DNA of 64,000 nt, taken from NCBI RefSeq assembly GCF_019203965.1, contig NZ_CP076448.1, positions 682,001 through 746,000 on the forward strand, written 5' to 3'. The stretch's first letter is position 1; the number at the start of each line of letters is the position of its first letter. Made by a program: the position numbers and the translations under genes. Below are positions 40,375-48,283 of the stretch, one piece after another. The notes beneath the pieces were generated by a model. The model was not told the DNA's origin. It made no database searches and worked only from the letters and a program-made list of their open reading frames with translations. The DNA is from Elioraea tepida. Lineage in GTDB: Bacteria > Pseudomonadota > Alphaproteobacteria > Acetobacterales > Acetobacteraceae.

Positions 40375-40974
40375 TCAGTTGCCGCGGCGCCAGCTCTCCG
40401 GCGTCTGGAACCGGCCTTCCCAAAGCCCCTACCGACCGGAGCGGGCCTGCGCCTCGGCCAGCCCATAGCGCGCCTGGCCGCGCCCACCCTCGGCCACCGC
40501 GACCGCCCAGCCGGAGGCGACCATCGCCTCGGCGAGATCGACACCCTCCGCCCGGCAGGTTGCGATGGCGCGCCCGTAGCGGTCGCGCCCCTGGGTGTCG
40601 CAGGTCACGGCGCGCCGACCGACGAGTGTCGCAAGCTGCCGCGCCGCCGCCTCGCCGCAGTCGAAGCGCGCCCCGTCGGTCCTCTGGCACTCCTGGCCGC
40701 GTTCAGGCGCATCGAGCCCAGCGAGGCGAACGGTGACGCCGCCGAGCCGGAGCGTGTCGCCATCGACCACCCTTACCTCTCCTGGCCCGGCCGAGAGCAC
40801 GCGCGGCAAGGGGTTGCGCCGCCGCTCGGCGACGTCCGTCGGGTCCTCGTGGAACAGTCCGAACCACCCCGCCAAGGCCAGCATGAGGAGCCCGCCCAGC
40901 CACCAGCGGCGTCGGCCGCCGCCGCGCGGCTCGCGGCGCACGAACACCCGTCTCGACCGAAGCCAGCCTCTCAC
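40375..40974 (-). pseudogene. Thermonuclease-like (SNase fold) protein, interrupted by in-frame TAG near the C-terminus
   Basis: GTG start at 40974 after GGGGAGG. An N-terminal membrane anchor (about 24-42, WWLGGLLMLALAGWFGLF) precedes an SNase-like domain: [50 protein letters not shown] and [13 protein letters not shown] at 40429-40431 ends the frame at residue 181 (AQARSGR). The same frame goes on as [17 protein letters not shown] and ends at TGA 40375-40377. The GLWxGxFxxPxxWRR tail is the usual C-terminus of this family, so the TAG looks like a late nonsense change. The truncated product might still fold. Confidence 0.75.
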
Positions 40975-41089
40975 CCGCCTCCCCGCGTCCTGACGTCTTG
41001 GCCACCGGCGTCCGAGGTGCTAGCCCGCTGCCGGCGGCGCGGCAAGGCGGAGCGAACGGATGGGCCGGCCGCAGGAGGTGGGCGGCAGG

Positions 41090-42010
41090 GTGCTCTCGGC
41101 AGCGGTCGTCGGCACGGGGCTGATCGGGTCGGGCTGGACGGCGCTGATGCTCGCGCGCGGCCTTGCGGTGCGGGCCTGGGACCCTTCCCCCGGTTTCGAC
41201 GAGCGGCTTCGCGCGGCTGTGGCCGCGCGTGCCCCCGCCCTCTCCCGCCTCGGCCTCGCGCCTGACCTCTCACGCCTCACTTGCCATGACCGGCTCGAGG
41301 AGGCGGTCGGCGACGCAGGGTTCGTGCAGGAGAACGCTCCCGACACCGAGGAGGCCAAGCGGCCGCTCTTCGCCGCGCTCGATGCCGCCGTGCCGCTCGG
41401 AAGCGTGATCGCCTCCTCGAGCTCGGCGCTCCTCCTCACCCCGCTCGTTTCCGGACTTGCCGGAGCCGAGCGGTTCGTGCTCGGCCATCCGATCACGCCG
41501 GCCGATCTGATGCCGCTCGTCGAGGTCTCTGGCGGCGAGCGCACCGCACGTTGGGCGATCGAGGCGGCAGTGGCGTTCTATCGTTCCCTCGGCAAGCGCC
41601 CCGTGGTGCTGCGCCGCGAGATCGCGGGCCACATCGCCGGGCGGCTCGCCGCGGCGCTCTATCGCGAGGCGGTCGCTCTGGTCGAGGACGGCATCGCCGA
41701 TGCCGCGACCATCGACGAGGCGCTGCGCCACTCGATGGGGCTGCGCTGGGCGGCGACGGGCGTTCACCTCTCCTACCATCTCGGCGGCGGTGCGGGCGGC
41801 TTGCGGCATTATCTCGACCATCTCGGCCCGGCGCAGGAGCGTCGCTGGGCGTCGATGCGCACCCCTCGGCTCACGCCGGAGCTCAAGGAGCGTCTGGTCG
41901 CCGAGGTCGAGGCGATCGCCGCCGGCAGGAGCATCGCCGCGCTCGAGGCGGAGCGTGACGCTCGGCTCGCCGCGATCCTTGCCGCTCTCGCGGAGGTCGA
42001 GCATGGGTGA
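41090..42010 (+). CDS. 3-hydroxyacyl-CoA dehydrogenase-like, carnitine 3-dehydrogenase type
   Basis: NAD-dependent beta-hydroxyacid dehydrogenase, 306 aa from a GTG at 41090. AGGAGGTG lies 9 nt before that GTG, and the Rossmann strand begins at once (SAAVVGTGLIGSGW), so I prefer it to an ATG at 41060. Other motifs: FVQENAPDTEEAKRPLF, SSSSALLLTPLVSGL, GHPITPADLMPLVEVSGG and GLRWAATGVHLSYHLGGG. Carnitine dehydrogenases have this layout. It overlaps the following racemase-like gene by 8 nt. Confidence 0.82.
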   Translation: MLSAAVVGTGLIGSGWTALMLARGLAVRAWDPSPGFDERLRAAVAARAPALSRLGLAPDLSRLTCHDRLEEAVGDAGFVQENAPDTEEAKRPLFAALDAAVPLGSVIASSSSALLLTPLVSGLAGAERFVLGHPITPADLMPLVEVSGGERTARWAIEAAVAFYRSLGKRPVVLRREIAGHIAGRLAAALYREAVALVEDGIADAATIDEALRHSMGLRWAATGVHLSYHLGGGAGGLRHYLDHLGPAQERRWASMRTPRLTPELKERLVAEVEAIAAGRSIAALEAERDARLAAILAALAEVEHG

Positions 42011-42710
42011 GCGGATCATCGGCGTGCTCGGTGGGATGGGCCCGCTCGCGGGGGCGGACTTCCTCGCCCGCCTCACCCTCGCGACCCCCGCTTCGCGCGA
42101 CCAGGACCATGTGCGCGCGGTTCTCTGGTCCGACCCGACCGTGCCGGACCGGACGGAGGCCGCCCTCGGCGGAGGCCCTTCGCCGCTTCCGGCGATGCTC
42201 GCGGGCCTCAGGGTGCTCGAACGGGCAGGCGCCGGCTGCCTCGCCATCCCCTGCAACACCGCCCATCTCTGGGCCGAGAAGATCGCGGCCGCGACCGCTC
42301 TCCGCCTGCTCCACATCGTCGATGCGGCGGCCGAGGCGCTCGCGGCCCGCGGCATCAGGGGCGGCACGGTCGGGCTGATGGGAACCGAGGCGACGCTCCG
42401 CCTCGGACTCTACCAAGAGCGCCTTTCGAGGCGGGGCCATGCCTGCCTCTTTCCCGATGATGATGAGATGCGGCGCCTCGTGACGCCCGCGATCGCGCGC
42501 GTCAAGGCGAACGACCTCGCGGGCGCCACCGGCCCCTTGCTCGCGGTCGCCCGACGCCTCGCCGAACGGGGCGCCGCCGCGGTCGTGCTCGGCTGCACCG
42601 AGATCCCGCTTGCCCTGCGCGGGCCGGAGGCGGCGGGGTCCGGGCTCGTGCTGATCGACACGATCGACGCCCTCGCCCGGGCCGCTCTCGCCTGGGCCCG
42701 CGGCGGCTGA
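42003..42710 (+). CDS. Aspartate/glutamate racemase family protein
   Basis: A 235-aa cofactor-independent racemase. The start GVLGGMGPLAGADFLARL is diagnostic. Catalytic cysteines occur in LAIPCNTAHLWAE and VVLGCTEIPLALRG. Length is typical for Asp racemase-like enzymes. It overlaps the dehydrogenase by 8 nt, so the two probably act on related hydroxy/amino acids. This is the second member of the racemase superfamily in the window; the one at 1185-1961 belongs to a different branch. Confidence 0.85.
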   Translation: MGERIIGVLGGMGPLAGADFLARLTLATPASRDQDHVRAVLWSDPTVPDRTEAALGGGPSPLPAMLAGLRVLERAGAGCLAIPCNTAHLWAEKIAAATALRLLHIVDAAAEALAARGIRGGTVGLMGTEATLRLGLYQERLSRRGHACLFPDDDEMRRLVTPAIARVKANDLAGATGPLLAVARRLAERGAAAVVLGCTEIPLALRGPEAAGSGLVLIDTIDALARAALAWARGG

Positions 42711-42713
42711 CGG

Positions 42714-42911
42714 TCAGAGCAGAAGGAGCGCCGCCAGCGCAGCGGCAAGCGAGAGGAACGCGACGCCGGTCAGGACGGCGGCGCCGGTCGCGGCGAAGGT
42801 CTCGCACCGTCGCTTGGCAGCACCGGGCAAAGGCGTGGCGCCGCACGGGGCCAGGCTCTCGAGGCGACCCGGTCCGACGTCCGGTGCATCTTTCCGCTGC
42901 CCACTCCGCAT
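42714..42911 (-). CDS. Small membrane protein, 65 aa
   Basis: Short frame with a polar N-terminus and one C-terminal hydrophobic helix (about 42-65, AAVLTGVAFLSLAAALAALLLL in part). No family recognised. It fills the space between the racemase and the next gene, on the opposite strand, and codon-position composition looks coding. In GC-rich DNA such frames also arise by chance. Confidence 0.4.
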   Translation of the reverse strand: MRSGQRKDAPDVGPGRLESLAPCGATPLPGAAKRRCETFAATGAAVLTGVAFLSLAAALAALLLL

Positions 42912-43021
42912 CCCCGGCCCTCCGCGTCTCCGCCCCGCAGGCAGGAGCGGCGAGCCGGATCATCCGGGATTGGCGCGTCGGAAACGGACGCAGATGGCGG
43001 AGCGAGGTGCGCCCCTCGCAC

Positions 43022-43261
43022 TCAATCGCAGGCGCAGCCGCGCGTCGGAGCGCTGTCGCGGCGGACGATGTGATGGTCGATCCATTCGGCGACGAGGCGC
43101 CTCGCCTCGCTCACCGAGGCCTCGGGGTGATGGATCCGGTAGAGCGTGGTACAGGCCGCGAAGGCCGAGAGGTCATCGGTGCCGTTGGCGCGAAGGTCAC
43201 GATAGGCGGTGATGACCGCCCGCTCGCAACGCCGCGTGATCTGGCTGAAATCCCGTCCCAT
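43022..43261 (-). CDS. Hypothetical small protein, 79 aa
   Basis: Helical, cytoplasmic, no recognised family. Contains DFSQITRRCERAVITAYRDL, AFAACTTLYRIHHPEASVSE and EARRLVAEWIDHH. The ATG at 43261 (MGRDF) fits better than one 16 codons upstream. A palindrome and a tandem repeat lie in the 190 nt upstream. The C-terminus ends with two Cys (RGCACD). Confidence 0.55.
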   Translation of the reverse strand: MGRDFSQITRRCERAVITAYRDLRANGTDDLSAFAACTTLYRIHHPEASVSEARRLVAEWIDHHIVRRDSAPTRGCACD

Positions 43262-43334
43262 CAGGCGACCTCGCTTCGGCGCCAGGCGCAACCTCGACAG
43301 TTCCCGCACCGCGACCCGGCCTGCGATGCGAGCG

Positions 43335-43355
43335 AGTTGCGAACCACTCGCAACT
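43335..43355. promoter_or_regulatory. Palindrome AGTTGCGA-N5-TCGCAACT, candidate operator
   Basis: A perfect 8+8 bp inverted repeat with a 5-nt spacer, 74 nt upstream of the 79-aa gene. Geometry suits a dimeric repressor or a small RNA hairpin. Confidence 0.4.
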
Positions 43356-43382
43356 TCCCCCTCAGTTATAGGGACCTTTCAA

Positions 43383-43410
43383 CGCCCGTTCAATCTTCGC
43401 CCGTTCAATC
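43383..43410. repeat. Tandem direct repeat of CGCCCGTTCAATC
   Basis: Two exact 13-bp copies (43383-43395 and 43398-43410) with a 15-bp period. They lie 28 nt from the palindrome in the intergenic gap between the tartrate-dehydrogenase-like gene and the 79-aa gene. Could be a pair of regulator half-sites. Confidence 0.5.
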
Positions 43411-43450
43411 GTCACTCGCCCTCTGGCTCTCGCCTCATCCCGCGGGGCTG

Positions 43451-44539
43451 TCACGCCGCCGGCGCCCCCTCCGCCACGAGCTCGGCGATCGCCCTGCCAA
43501 CCTCCGCCGACCCCGCCTGCCCGCCCAGGTCGCGCGTGCGGGGGCCATGCTCGAGCACGGTCTCGATCGCCGACACGATCGCCGCCGCCGCCGCCGTCTC
43601 GCCGAGATGCTCGAGCATCAGCGCGCCCGACCAGATCTGCCCGATCGGGTTGGCGATCCCCTTGCCCGCGATGTCGGGCGCGGAGCCGTGAACCGGCTCG
43701 AACATCGAGGGATGTTTCCGCTCCGGATTGATGTTGGCCGACGGCGCGATGCCGATCGATCCTGCCACCGCCGGGCCAAGGTCGGAAAGGATGTCGCCGA
43801 ACAGGTTCGAGGCGACCACCACGTCGAACCAGTCCGGGTGCTGGACGAAGTGGGCACAGAGGATGTCGATGTGGAACTGGTCGGTCGCGACGCCCGGATG
43901 GCGCTTCGCGGCCTCGGCGAAGCGCTCGTCCCAGTAGGGCATGGTGAAGGTGATGCCGTTCGACTTGGTGGCGGAGGTCACCTTGCGGCGGGGACGCGTC
44001 ATCGCGAGGCGGAAGGCGTAGTCGATGATGCGGTCGCAGCCGATTCGGGTGAACACGCTCTGTTGCGTCACGAACTCGCGCTCGGTTCCGGCGAACATCC
44101 GCCCGCCGGAGGAGGAATACTCGCCCTCGGTGTTCTCGCGCACGACGATGAAGTCGATGTCGCCCGGGGCCCGGCCGGCGAGCGGCGTGCGTGCTCCCGG
44201 CATCAGCCGGCAGGGGCGGATGTTGGCGTACTGGTCGAAGCCGCGGCGGATGGGAATCAGGAGGCCCCAGAGCGACACATGGTCCGGCACGCCGGGCCAG
44301 CCGACGGCGCCGAGGAAGATGGCGTCGGCCTCGGCGAGCCGGTCGAGCCCGTCCTCGGGCATCATCGCGCCGGTCTTGAGGTAGCGGTCGCAGGACCAGT
44401 CGTATTCGGTGCAGGCGAGGGTGAAGCCGAAGCGCCGGCCGGCGGCCTCGAGAACCCGCAGGCCCTCGGGCACCACCTCGCGGCCGATGCCGTCGCCCGG
44501 GATCACCGCGATCCGGTGCGTGCGAAGCGCTGCCGACAT
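43451..44539 (-). CDS. Tartrate dehydrogenase/decarboxylase-like isocitrate/isopropylmalate dehydrogenase
   Basis: NAD- and divalent-metal-dependent beta-decarboxylating dehydrogenase, 362 aa. Motifs: IAVIPGDGIGREVVPEGLRV, WSCDRYLKTGAMMPEDGLD, DFIVVRENTEGEYSSSGGR (family phosphate/substrate loop), CDRIIDYAFRLAM, and VVVASNLFGDILSDLGPAVA. The GWPGVPDHVSLWGLLIPIRR stretch is characteristic of tartrate dehydrogenases; 3-isopropylmalate dehydrogenase differs there. GGAGGGAGG precedes the ATG at 44539. Could also act on D-malate. Confidence 0.87.
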   Translation of the reverse strand: MSAALRTHRIAVIPGDGIGREVVPEGLRVLEAAGRRFGFTLACTEYDWSCDRYLKTGAMMPEDGLDRLAEADAIFLGAVGWPGVPDHVSLWGLLIPIRRGFDQYANIRPCRLMPGARTPLAGRAPGDIDFIVVRENTEGEYSSSGGRMFAGTEREFVTQQSVFTRIGCDRIIDYAFRLAMTRPRRKVTSATKSNGITFTMPYWDERFAEAAKRHPGVATDQFHIDILCAHFVQHPDWFDVVVASNLFGDILSDLGPAVAGSIGIAPSANINPERKHPSMFEPVHGSAPDIAGKGIANPIGQIWSGALMLEHLGETAAAAAIVSAIETVLEHGPRTRDLGGQAGSAEVGRAIAELVAEGAPAA

Positions 44540-44675
44540 GGCCTCCCTCCTGACTGTGCGGGCCGCGACCATAGGCGGTCGCGTCAAGGCGTCAATGCGG
44601 CGCCGGCCGATGCGCGCCTGCCCGTTCCGCACGCCGTCCCGATGCCTGTATCATCGGGCCGGATTCGAAGGGAGC

Positions 44676-45908
44676 ATGCGCAGGCTTCTGCGGAACCTGT
44701 TCGAGCGCGTCGGGCGAGGCCAGTCGGAGGCGATCGCCGTCCGGTTCGCCGATGGCTCGTCCTGGCAGAACCGTGCGGGCGATCCCGCCGTGACGGTCGT
44801 CTTCCGCACCGCCGCCGCCGAGGCGCGCACGCTGCTCCTCGGCTATGTCGGTTTCTTCGAGGCGTATTTCGACCAGCACATCGACATCCTCGGCGAGGAT
44901 GCCGTCGGGCGGCTGATGCGGCTCGCCTACGGCAGCGCCTACCGCTACCAGGCCAACCCGATCGTGACGCTGCTGCGCCGCTGGCGGGAATGGCGCGACG
45001 ACAACCACGATGCCGCCGCCGCCCAGGCCAACGCGCGCCGCCATTACGGCCTGCCGCATCCGTTCTTCCGGCTGATGCTCGGCGAGGACTGCCTCTACGC
45101 CGAAGGCATCTGGGACGAGGGCGCGACGACGCTCGAGGAGGCGCAGCGGCATCGCTGCGAGACGATCTGCCGCGCGCTCCAGCTCAAGCCCGGCGAGCGT
45201 CTGGTCGAGGTCGGCTCCGGCTGGGGCGAGATGGCGCTGCATGCGGCCGAGCGTCACGGCGTCGAAGTGGTGAACTACGGGCTCGTGCCCGAGCAGAACG
45301 CGGTGATGGCCGAGCGGATCAGGCAGCGCGGGCTCGAGGGGCGCGTGACGATCGTGGAGAAGGACCACCGCGCGCTCCTCGAGGAGAAGGAACGCTACGA
45401 CAAGTATCTCTCCGTCGGCGTCTACGAGCACGCTGGGCGGCGCTGGCAGCCGGCCTGGATCGAGAGCATCGCCGCGGCGCTCAAGCCCGGCGGCATGGGG
45501 CTGATCTCGACCACGAGCTACCCCTCGCAGTTCGCCACCGAGTACCTGACGCTGAAATACGTCTTCCCCGGCGGCAGCGTGCCCAGCCTGCCGCGCCTGC
45601 TCGAGCTGCTCGACCGCAACGGGCTGCACGTCGTCCGCGTCGAGGAGCTCGGTTGGCACTACCAGCGCACCGCCGCGTGCTGGCTGGCCAATGTCGAGGC
45701 GCACTGGGACGAGATCGCCGCGCTCGACCCGCGCCGGTTCGACGAGAAGTTCCGCCGCGTCTGGACCTGGTACCTGCACGGGGTGATCGAGGGGTTTCGC
45801 CCGGCGGGCGGCGGGCTCAACCTGCACCACATCCTGTTCACCAAGGGCAAGGGGCAGTGGTCGCGCGGCGGTGTCAGGGAGCGCGCGGCGAGCGGCGATG
45901 GCGGCTGA
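44676..45908 (+). CDS. Cyclopropane-fatty-acyl-phospholipid synthase family methyltransferase
   Basis: SAM-dependent lipid methyltransferase, 410 aa. The N-terminal lipid-binding part has LLGYVGFFEAYFDQHIDILG and the linker YGLPHPFFRLMLGEDCLYAE. The SAM site is RLVEVGSGWGEMALHAAERH; later DKYLSVGVYEHAGRRWQPAW and ISTTSYPSQFATEYL. Cfa enzymes usually read SVGMFEHVG at that point, so this belongs to a divergent branch that may make methylated, cyclopropyl or furan-type lipid products. ATG at 44676 follows GAAGGGAGC. Overlaps exoD by 11 nt. Confidence 0.83.
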   Translation: MRRLLRNLFERVGRGQSEAIAVRFADGSSWQNRAGDPAVTVVFRTAAAEARTLLLGYVGFFEAYFDQHIDILGEDAVGRLMRLAYGSAYRYQANPIVTLLRRWREWRDDNHDAAAAQANARRHYGLPHPFFRLMLGEDCLYAEGIWDEGATTLEEAQRHRCETICRALQLKPGERLVEVGSGWGEMALHAAERHGVEVVNYGLVPEQNAVMAERIRQRGLEGRVTIVEKDHRALLEEKERYDKYLSVGVYEHAGRRWQPAWIESIAAALKPGGMGLISTTSYPSQFATEYLTLKYVFPGGSVPSLPRLLELLDRNGLHVVRVEELGWHYQRTAACWLANVEAHWDEIAALDPRRFDEKFRRVWTWYLHGVIEGFRPAGGGLNLHHILFTKGKGQWSRGGVRERAASGDGG

Positions 45909-46509
45909 GCCGGAGGCGCTGCGGCGCGCCCCAACCTCGGCGCTGCTCGAGGCGCTGCTCGCCGAGGCCCCGGGCGCCGAGGTGACGATCGACTGGCTGA
46001 TCGAGCGGCTCGGCGAACGCGGCTTCGGCATGCTGCTCATGCTGTTCGGCCTCGTCGCGATGCTGCCGGGCGTCTCGGCCGCGGCGGCGATCGTGCTGAT
46101 GCTGCCTGCGGGGCAGATGATCCTCGCCCGGCCGCGGCCGGTGCTGCCGCGCCGGCTCGGCTCCCGCCCGGTCGGCGTCCGGCGCCTCCATGCGATGCTG
46201 CGCCGAGTCGCACCCGCCCTGCGCCTGATCGAGCGCGGCATCCGCCCGCGCTGGCGCACGCCCTTCGAAGCCACGAAGCGCGTCGTGGGCGCGGTGGTGC
46301 TCGGGCTCGCGGCAGCGCTGCTCGCGCCGGTGCCGCTCAGCAACCTGCCCATCGCGGTCGCACTGATGCTGATCGCGCTCGCCTATCTCGAGGAGGACGG
46401 GCTTCTGCTCGTCGCCGCTCTCGCCCTCGCCCTCGCCATGCTTGCCGCGACCCTCTTCCTTGCCTGGACCATGCTCTCGGCGGCCGGGGACGGCATCGGC
46501 CTCTGGTGA
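45898..46509 (+). CDS. ExoD family membrane protein
   Basis: A 203-aa protein related to rhizobial ExoD (exopolysaccharide/alkali tolerance). Pattern: a short cytoplasmic helix with ALLAEAPGAEVTIDWLIERL, then GERGFGMLLMLFGLVAMLPG, VLMLPAGQMILARPRPVLPR and three C-terminal membrane helices. Starts within the end of the CFA-type gene (ATG at 45898), so probably co-translated, linking membrane-lipid modification with envelope function. Confidence 0.83.
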   Translation: MAAEPEALRRAPTSALLEALLAEAPGAEVTIDWLIERLGERGFGMLLMLFGLVAMLPGVSAAAAIVLMLPAGQMILARPRPVLPRRLGSRPVGVRRLHAMLRRVAPALRLIERGIRPRWRTPFEATKRVVGAVVLGLAAALLAPVPLSNLPIAVALMLIALAYLEEDGLLLVAALALALAMLAATLFLAWTMLSAAGDGIGLW

Positions 46510-46531
46510 CCGGAGGCGGTGCCGCGAGCGC

Positions 46532-47521
46532 TCAGAGGAGGCCGCGGGCGCGTATCTCGGCCGCAACCCGACCCGCCTCGTCGAGCCGCTCCCGCTCCTC
46601 GCCCTCGAGCCGCTCGCCGAGCGGAGCCGCGAGCCCTGCCGCGACGAGGCTCGCGTGGAACCGAGCGTGCCGCGGCCCCGCGAGCCCGGGCGGCGACCAG
46701 AAGAACACCGGCGCCTCGGTCGCGCAGGCCTCCGACAGCATCGAGACGCTGTCCCCCGTCACCACGATGGCGTCGGCAAGGCCGAGGAAGCCGAGATACG
46801 GGTTCTCCCCTTCGCTGCCGAAGCGGTGGAGGAGGTGCGGCACCGCCCCGAGCCCTTCGGCCAGAGCCTCCTCCGCCTCCCTGCCGGTGCGTCGGCTCGT
46901 GGTCGCGAGCACCGACCCGCCGGCCGCGACCGCAAGCGCCGCGACGCGGGTCGCGAGGTCGCGCGCGAGCAGGGGCGAAAGCCCCTCGGCACGGACCGGT
47001 CCGCCGACCAGCAACGCGACCCGTGGCCGCGGCAGGTGCGCAAGCCGCGGCTCCCACGCGGCGGCGGCGTCGGCGAGCTTCGCCGCAGTCACACGGTGTG
47101 GCGCGCCGATCACCGCAAGCACGTTGGGCGAATCGGCCGGACGGTCATGCCAGGGGATCACGAGCAGGTCGAACCGCCCCCCTGCCACCCCGGGCCGCAT
47201 CACGTGCACAAGTCGCGCGCCTGAGCGACGCCCGAGCCAGAGCGCCACCGGGGCGGCGCGCCGTCCGGCCGAGATCACGAGCCTCGGCCAGGGCGGAGAG
47301 AGCAGCGCCCTTGCTTCGGGCGCAAGCCCCGTGAGCGACCCCCAGGGCAGCAGGTTCGGAAGCCGCGCGAGCACGGTCCAGCGAAGCGGCTTGACCGCGA
47401 CGGGAACGCCGAGCCGCTCGGCGATCCCGAGCGCCTGGGCGGCCGTTCCCGCGCGCGGGTCGGCCAGCACCCAGACGCGAGGGGCTGCCGGGGAAGGCTC
47501 TTCGGTTGTCCCGCCGGTCAC
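46532..47521 (-). CDS. Mitochondrial-fission ELM1 family protein
   Basis: A 329-aa glycosyltransferase-B-like protein. Features: VWVLADPRAGTAAQALGIAE, RLVISAGRRAAPVALWLGRR, VHVMRPGVAGGRFDLLVIP and IVVTGDSVSMLSEACATEAP with FFWSPPGLAGPRHARFHASL. Bacterial members have no established function; the fold suggests transfer of a sugar from a nucleotide donor, likely at the inner membrane. Convergent with exoD and divergent from pyrE. Confidence 0.85.
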   Translation of the reverse strand: MTGGTTEEPSPAAPRVWVLADPRAGTAAQALGIAERLGVPVAVKPLRWTVLARLPNLLPWGSLTGLAPEARALLSPPWPRLVISAGRRAAPVALWLGRRSGARLVHVMRPGVAGGRFDLLVIPWHDRPADSPNVLAVIGAPHRVTAAKLADAAAAWEPRLAHLPRPRVALLVGGPVRAEGLSPLLARDLATRVAALAVAAGGSVLATTSRRTGREAEEALAEGLGAVPHLLHRFGSEGENPYLGFLGLADAIVVTGDSVSMLSEACATEAPVFFWSPPGLAGPRHARFHASLVAAGLAAPLGERLEGEERERLDEAGRVAAEIRARGLL

Positions 47522-47563
47522 GCGAAGCTAGGAAGGATTGGCAAAGAGGGGAGCCTCCGCCGC

Positions 47564-48283
47564 ATGTCGGACCGCCACGCCACCGTCTGGGACCGCGACG
47601 CCGCCCTGACCGCAGCGCGAATCCTGCTCGACATCAAGGCGGTGAATTTCCGGCCCGAGGAGCCCTACACCTTCACCTCGGGCTGGAAATCCCCCGTCTA
47701 CATCGACTGCCGCAGGATCATCTACTTCCCCCGCGCGCGCGCCAAGATCTGCGACCTCGCGGTGGAGAAGATCGGCCGCCATGTCGGCTACGAAACCTTC
47801 GACGTGGTCGCCGGCGGCGAGACCGCCGGAATCCCCTTCGCCGCCTGGATCGCTGACCGGATGCTGACGCCGATGGTCTATGTGCGGAAGAAGCCGAAAG
47901 GCTTCGGCCGCAACGCCCTGATCGAGGGCGACGTGCCGGAGGGCCAGCGCACCCTCCTCGTCGAGGACCTCACGACCGACGGCCAGAGCAAGATACGCTT
48001 CGCCCAGGCGCTCCGGGATGCCGGGGCGATCGTCAACCACACCTTCGTGGTGTTCTTCTACGGCGTGTTTCCGGGCTCGTTCGAGACGTTGCGGGCGATG
48101 GACATCGGCCTGCACCATCTCTGCACCTGGTGGGATGTGCTCGAGGTCTGCCGCACCCATCCCTATTTCAGCGACGAGGCGCTTGCCGAGGTGCGTCGGT
48201 TCCTCGACGACCCGGTGAGCTGGTCGCGCGCGCGCGGCGGCATCGGCTCCGCAGCCGAGGCGCAGGCGACGGAGCAGGCGTGA
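47564..48283 (+). CDS. pyrE: Orotate phosphoribosyltransferase
   Basis: Pyrimidine biosynthesis: orotate plus PRPP gives OMP. 239 aa, the longer alphaproteobacterial form. Motifs: FRPEEPYTFTSGWKSPVYID, VVAGGETAGIPFAAWIADRM, YVRKKPKGFGRNALIEG and the PRPP loop TLLVEDLTTDGQSK. The ATG follows GGGAGCC. The stop overlaps the GTG of a peptide-binding protein gene by 3-4 nt, an unusual coupling. Confidence 0.93.
   Translation: MSDRHATVWDRDAALTAARILLDIKAVNFRPEEPYTFTSGWKSPVYIDCRRIIYFPRARAKICDLAVEKIGRHVGYETFDVVAGGETAGIPFAAWIADRMLTPMVYVRKKPKGFGRNALIEGDVPEGQRTLLVEDLTTDGQSKIRFAQALRDAGAIVNHTFVVFFYGVFPGSFETLRAMDIGLHHLCTWWDVLEVCRTHPYFSDEALAEVRRFLDDPVSWSRARGGIGSAAEAQATEQA

Noticed and set aside
42884-45985. 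Very long plus-strand open frame (over 1000 codons) across 43-46 kb, and similar long frames at 12432-14378, 21955-23568 and 2004-3896 (minus)
   Set aside because: They lie opposite or out of frame with well-supported genes and have Arg/Pro/His-biased translations typical of GC-rich shadow frames.
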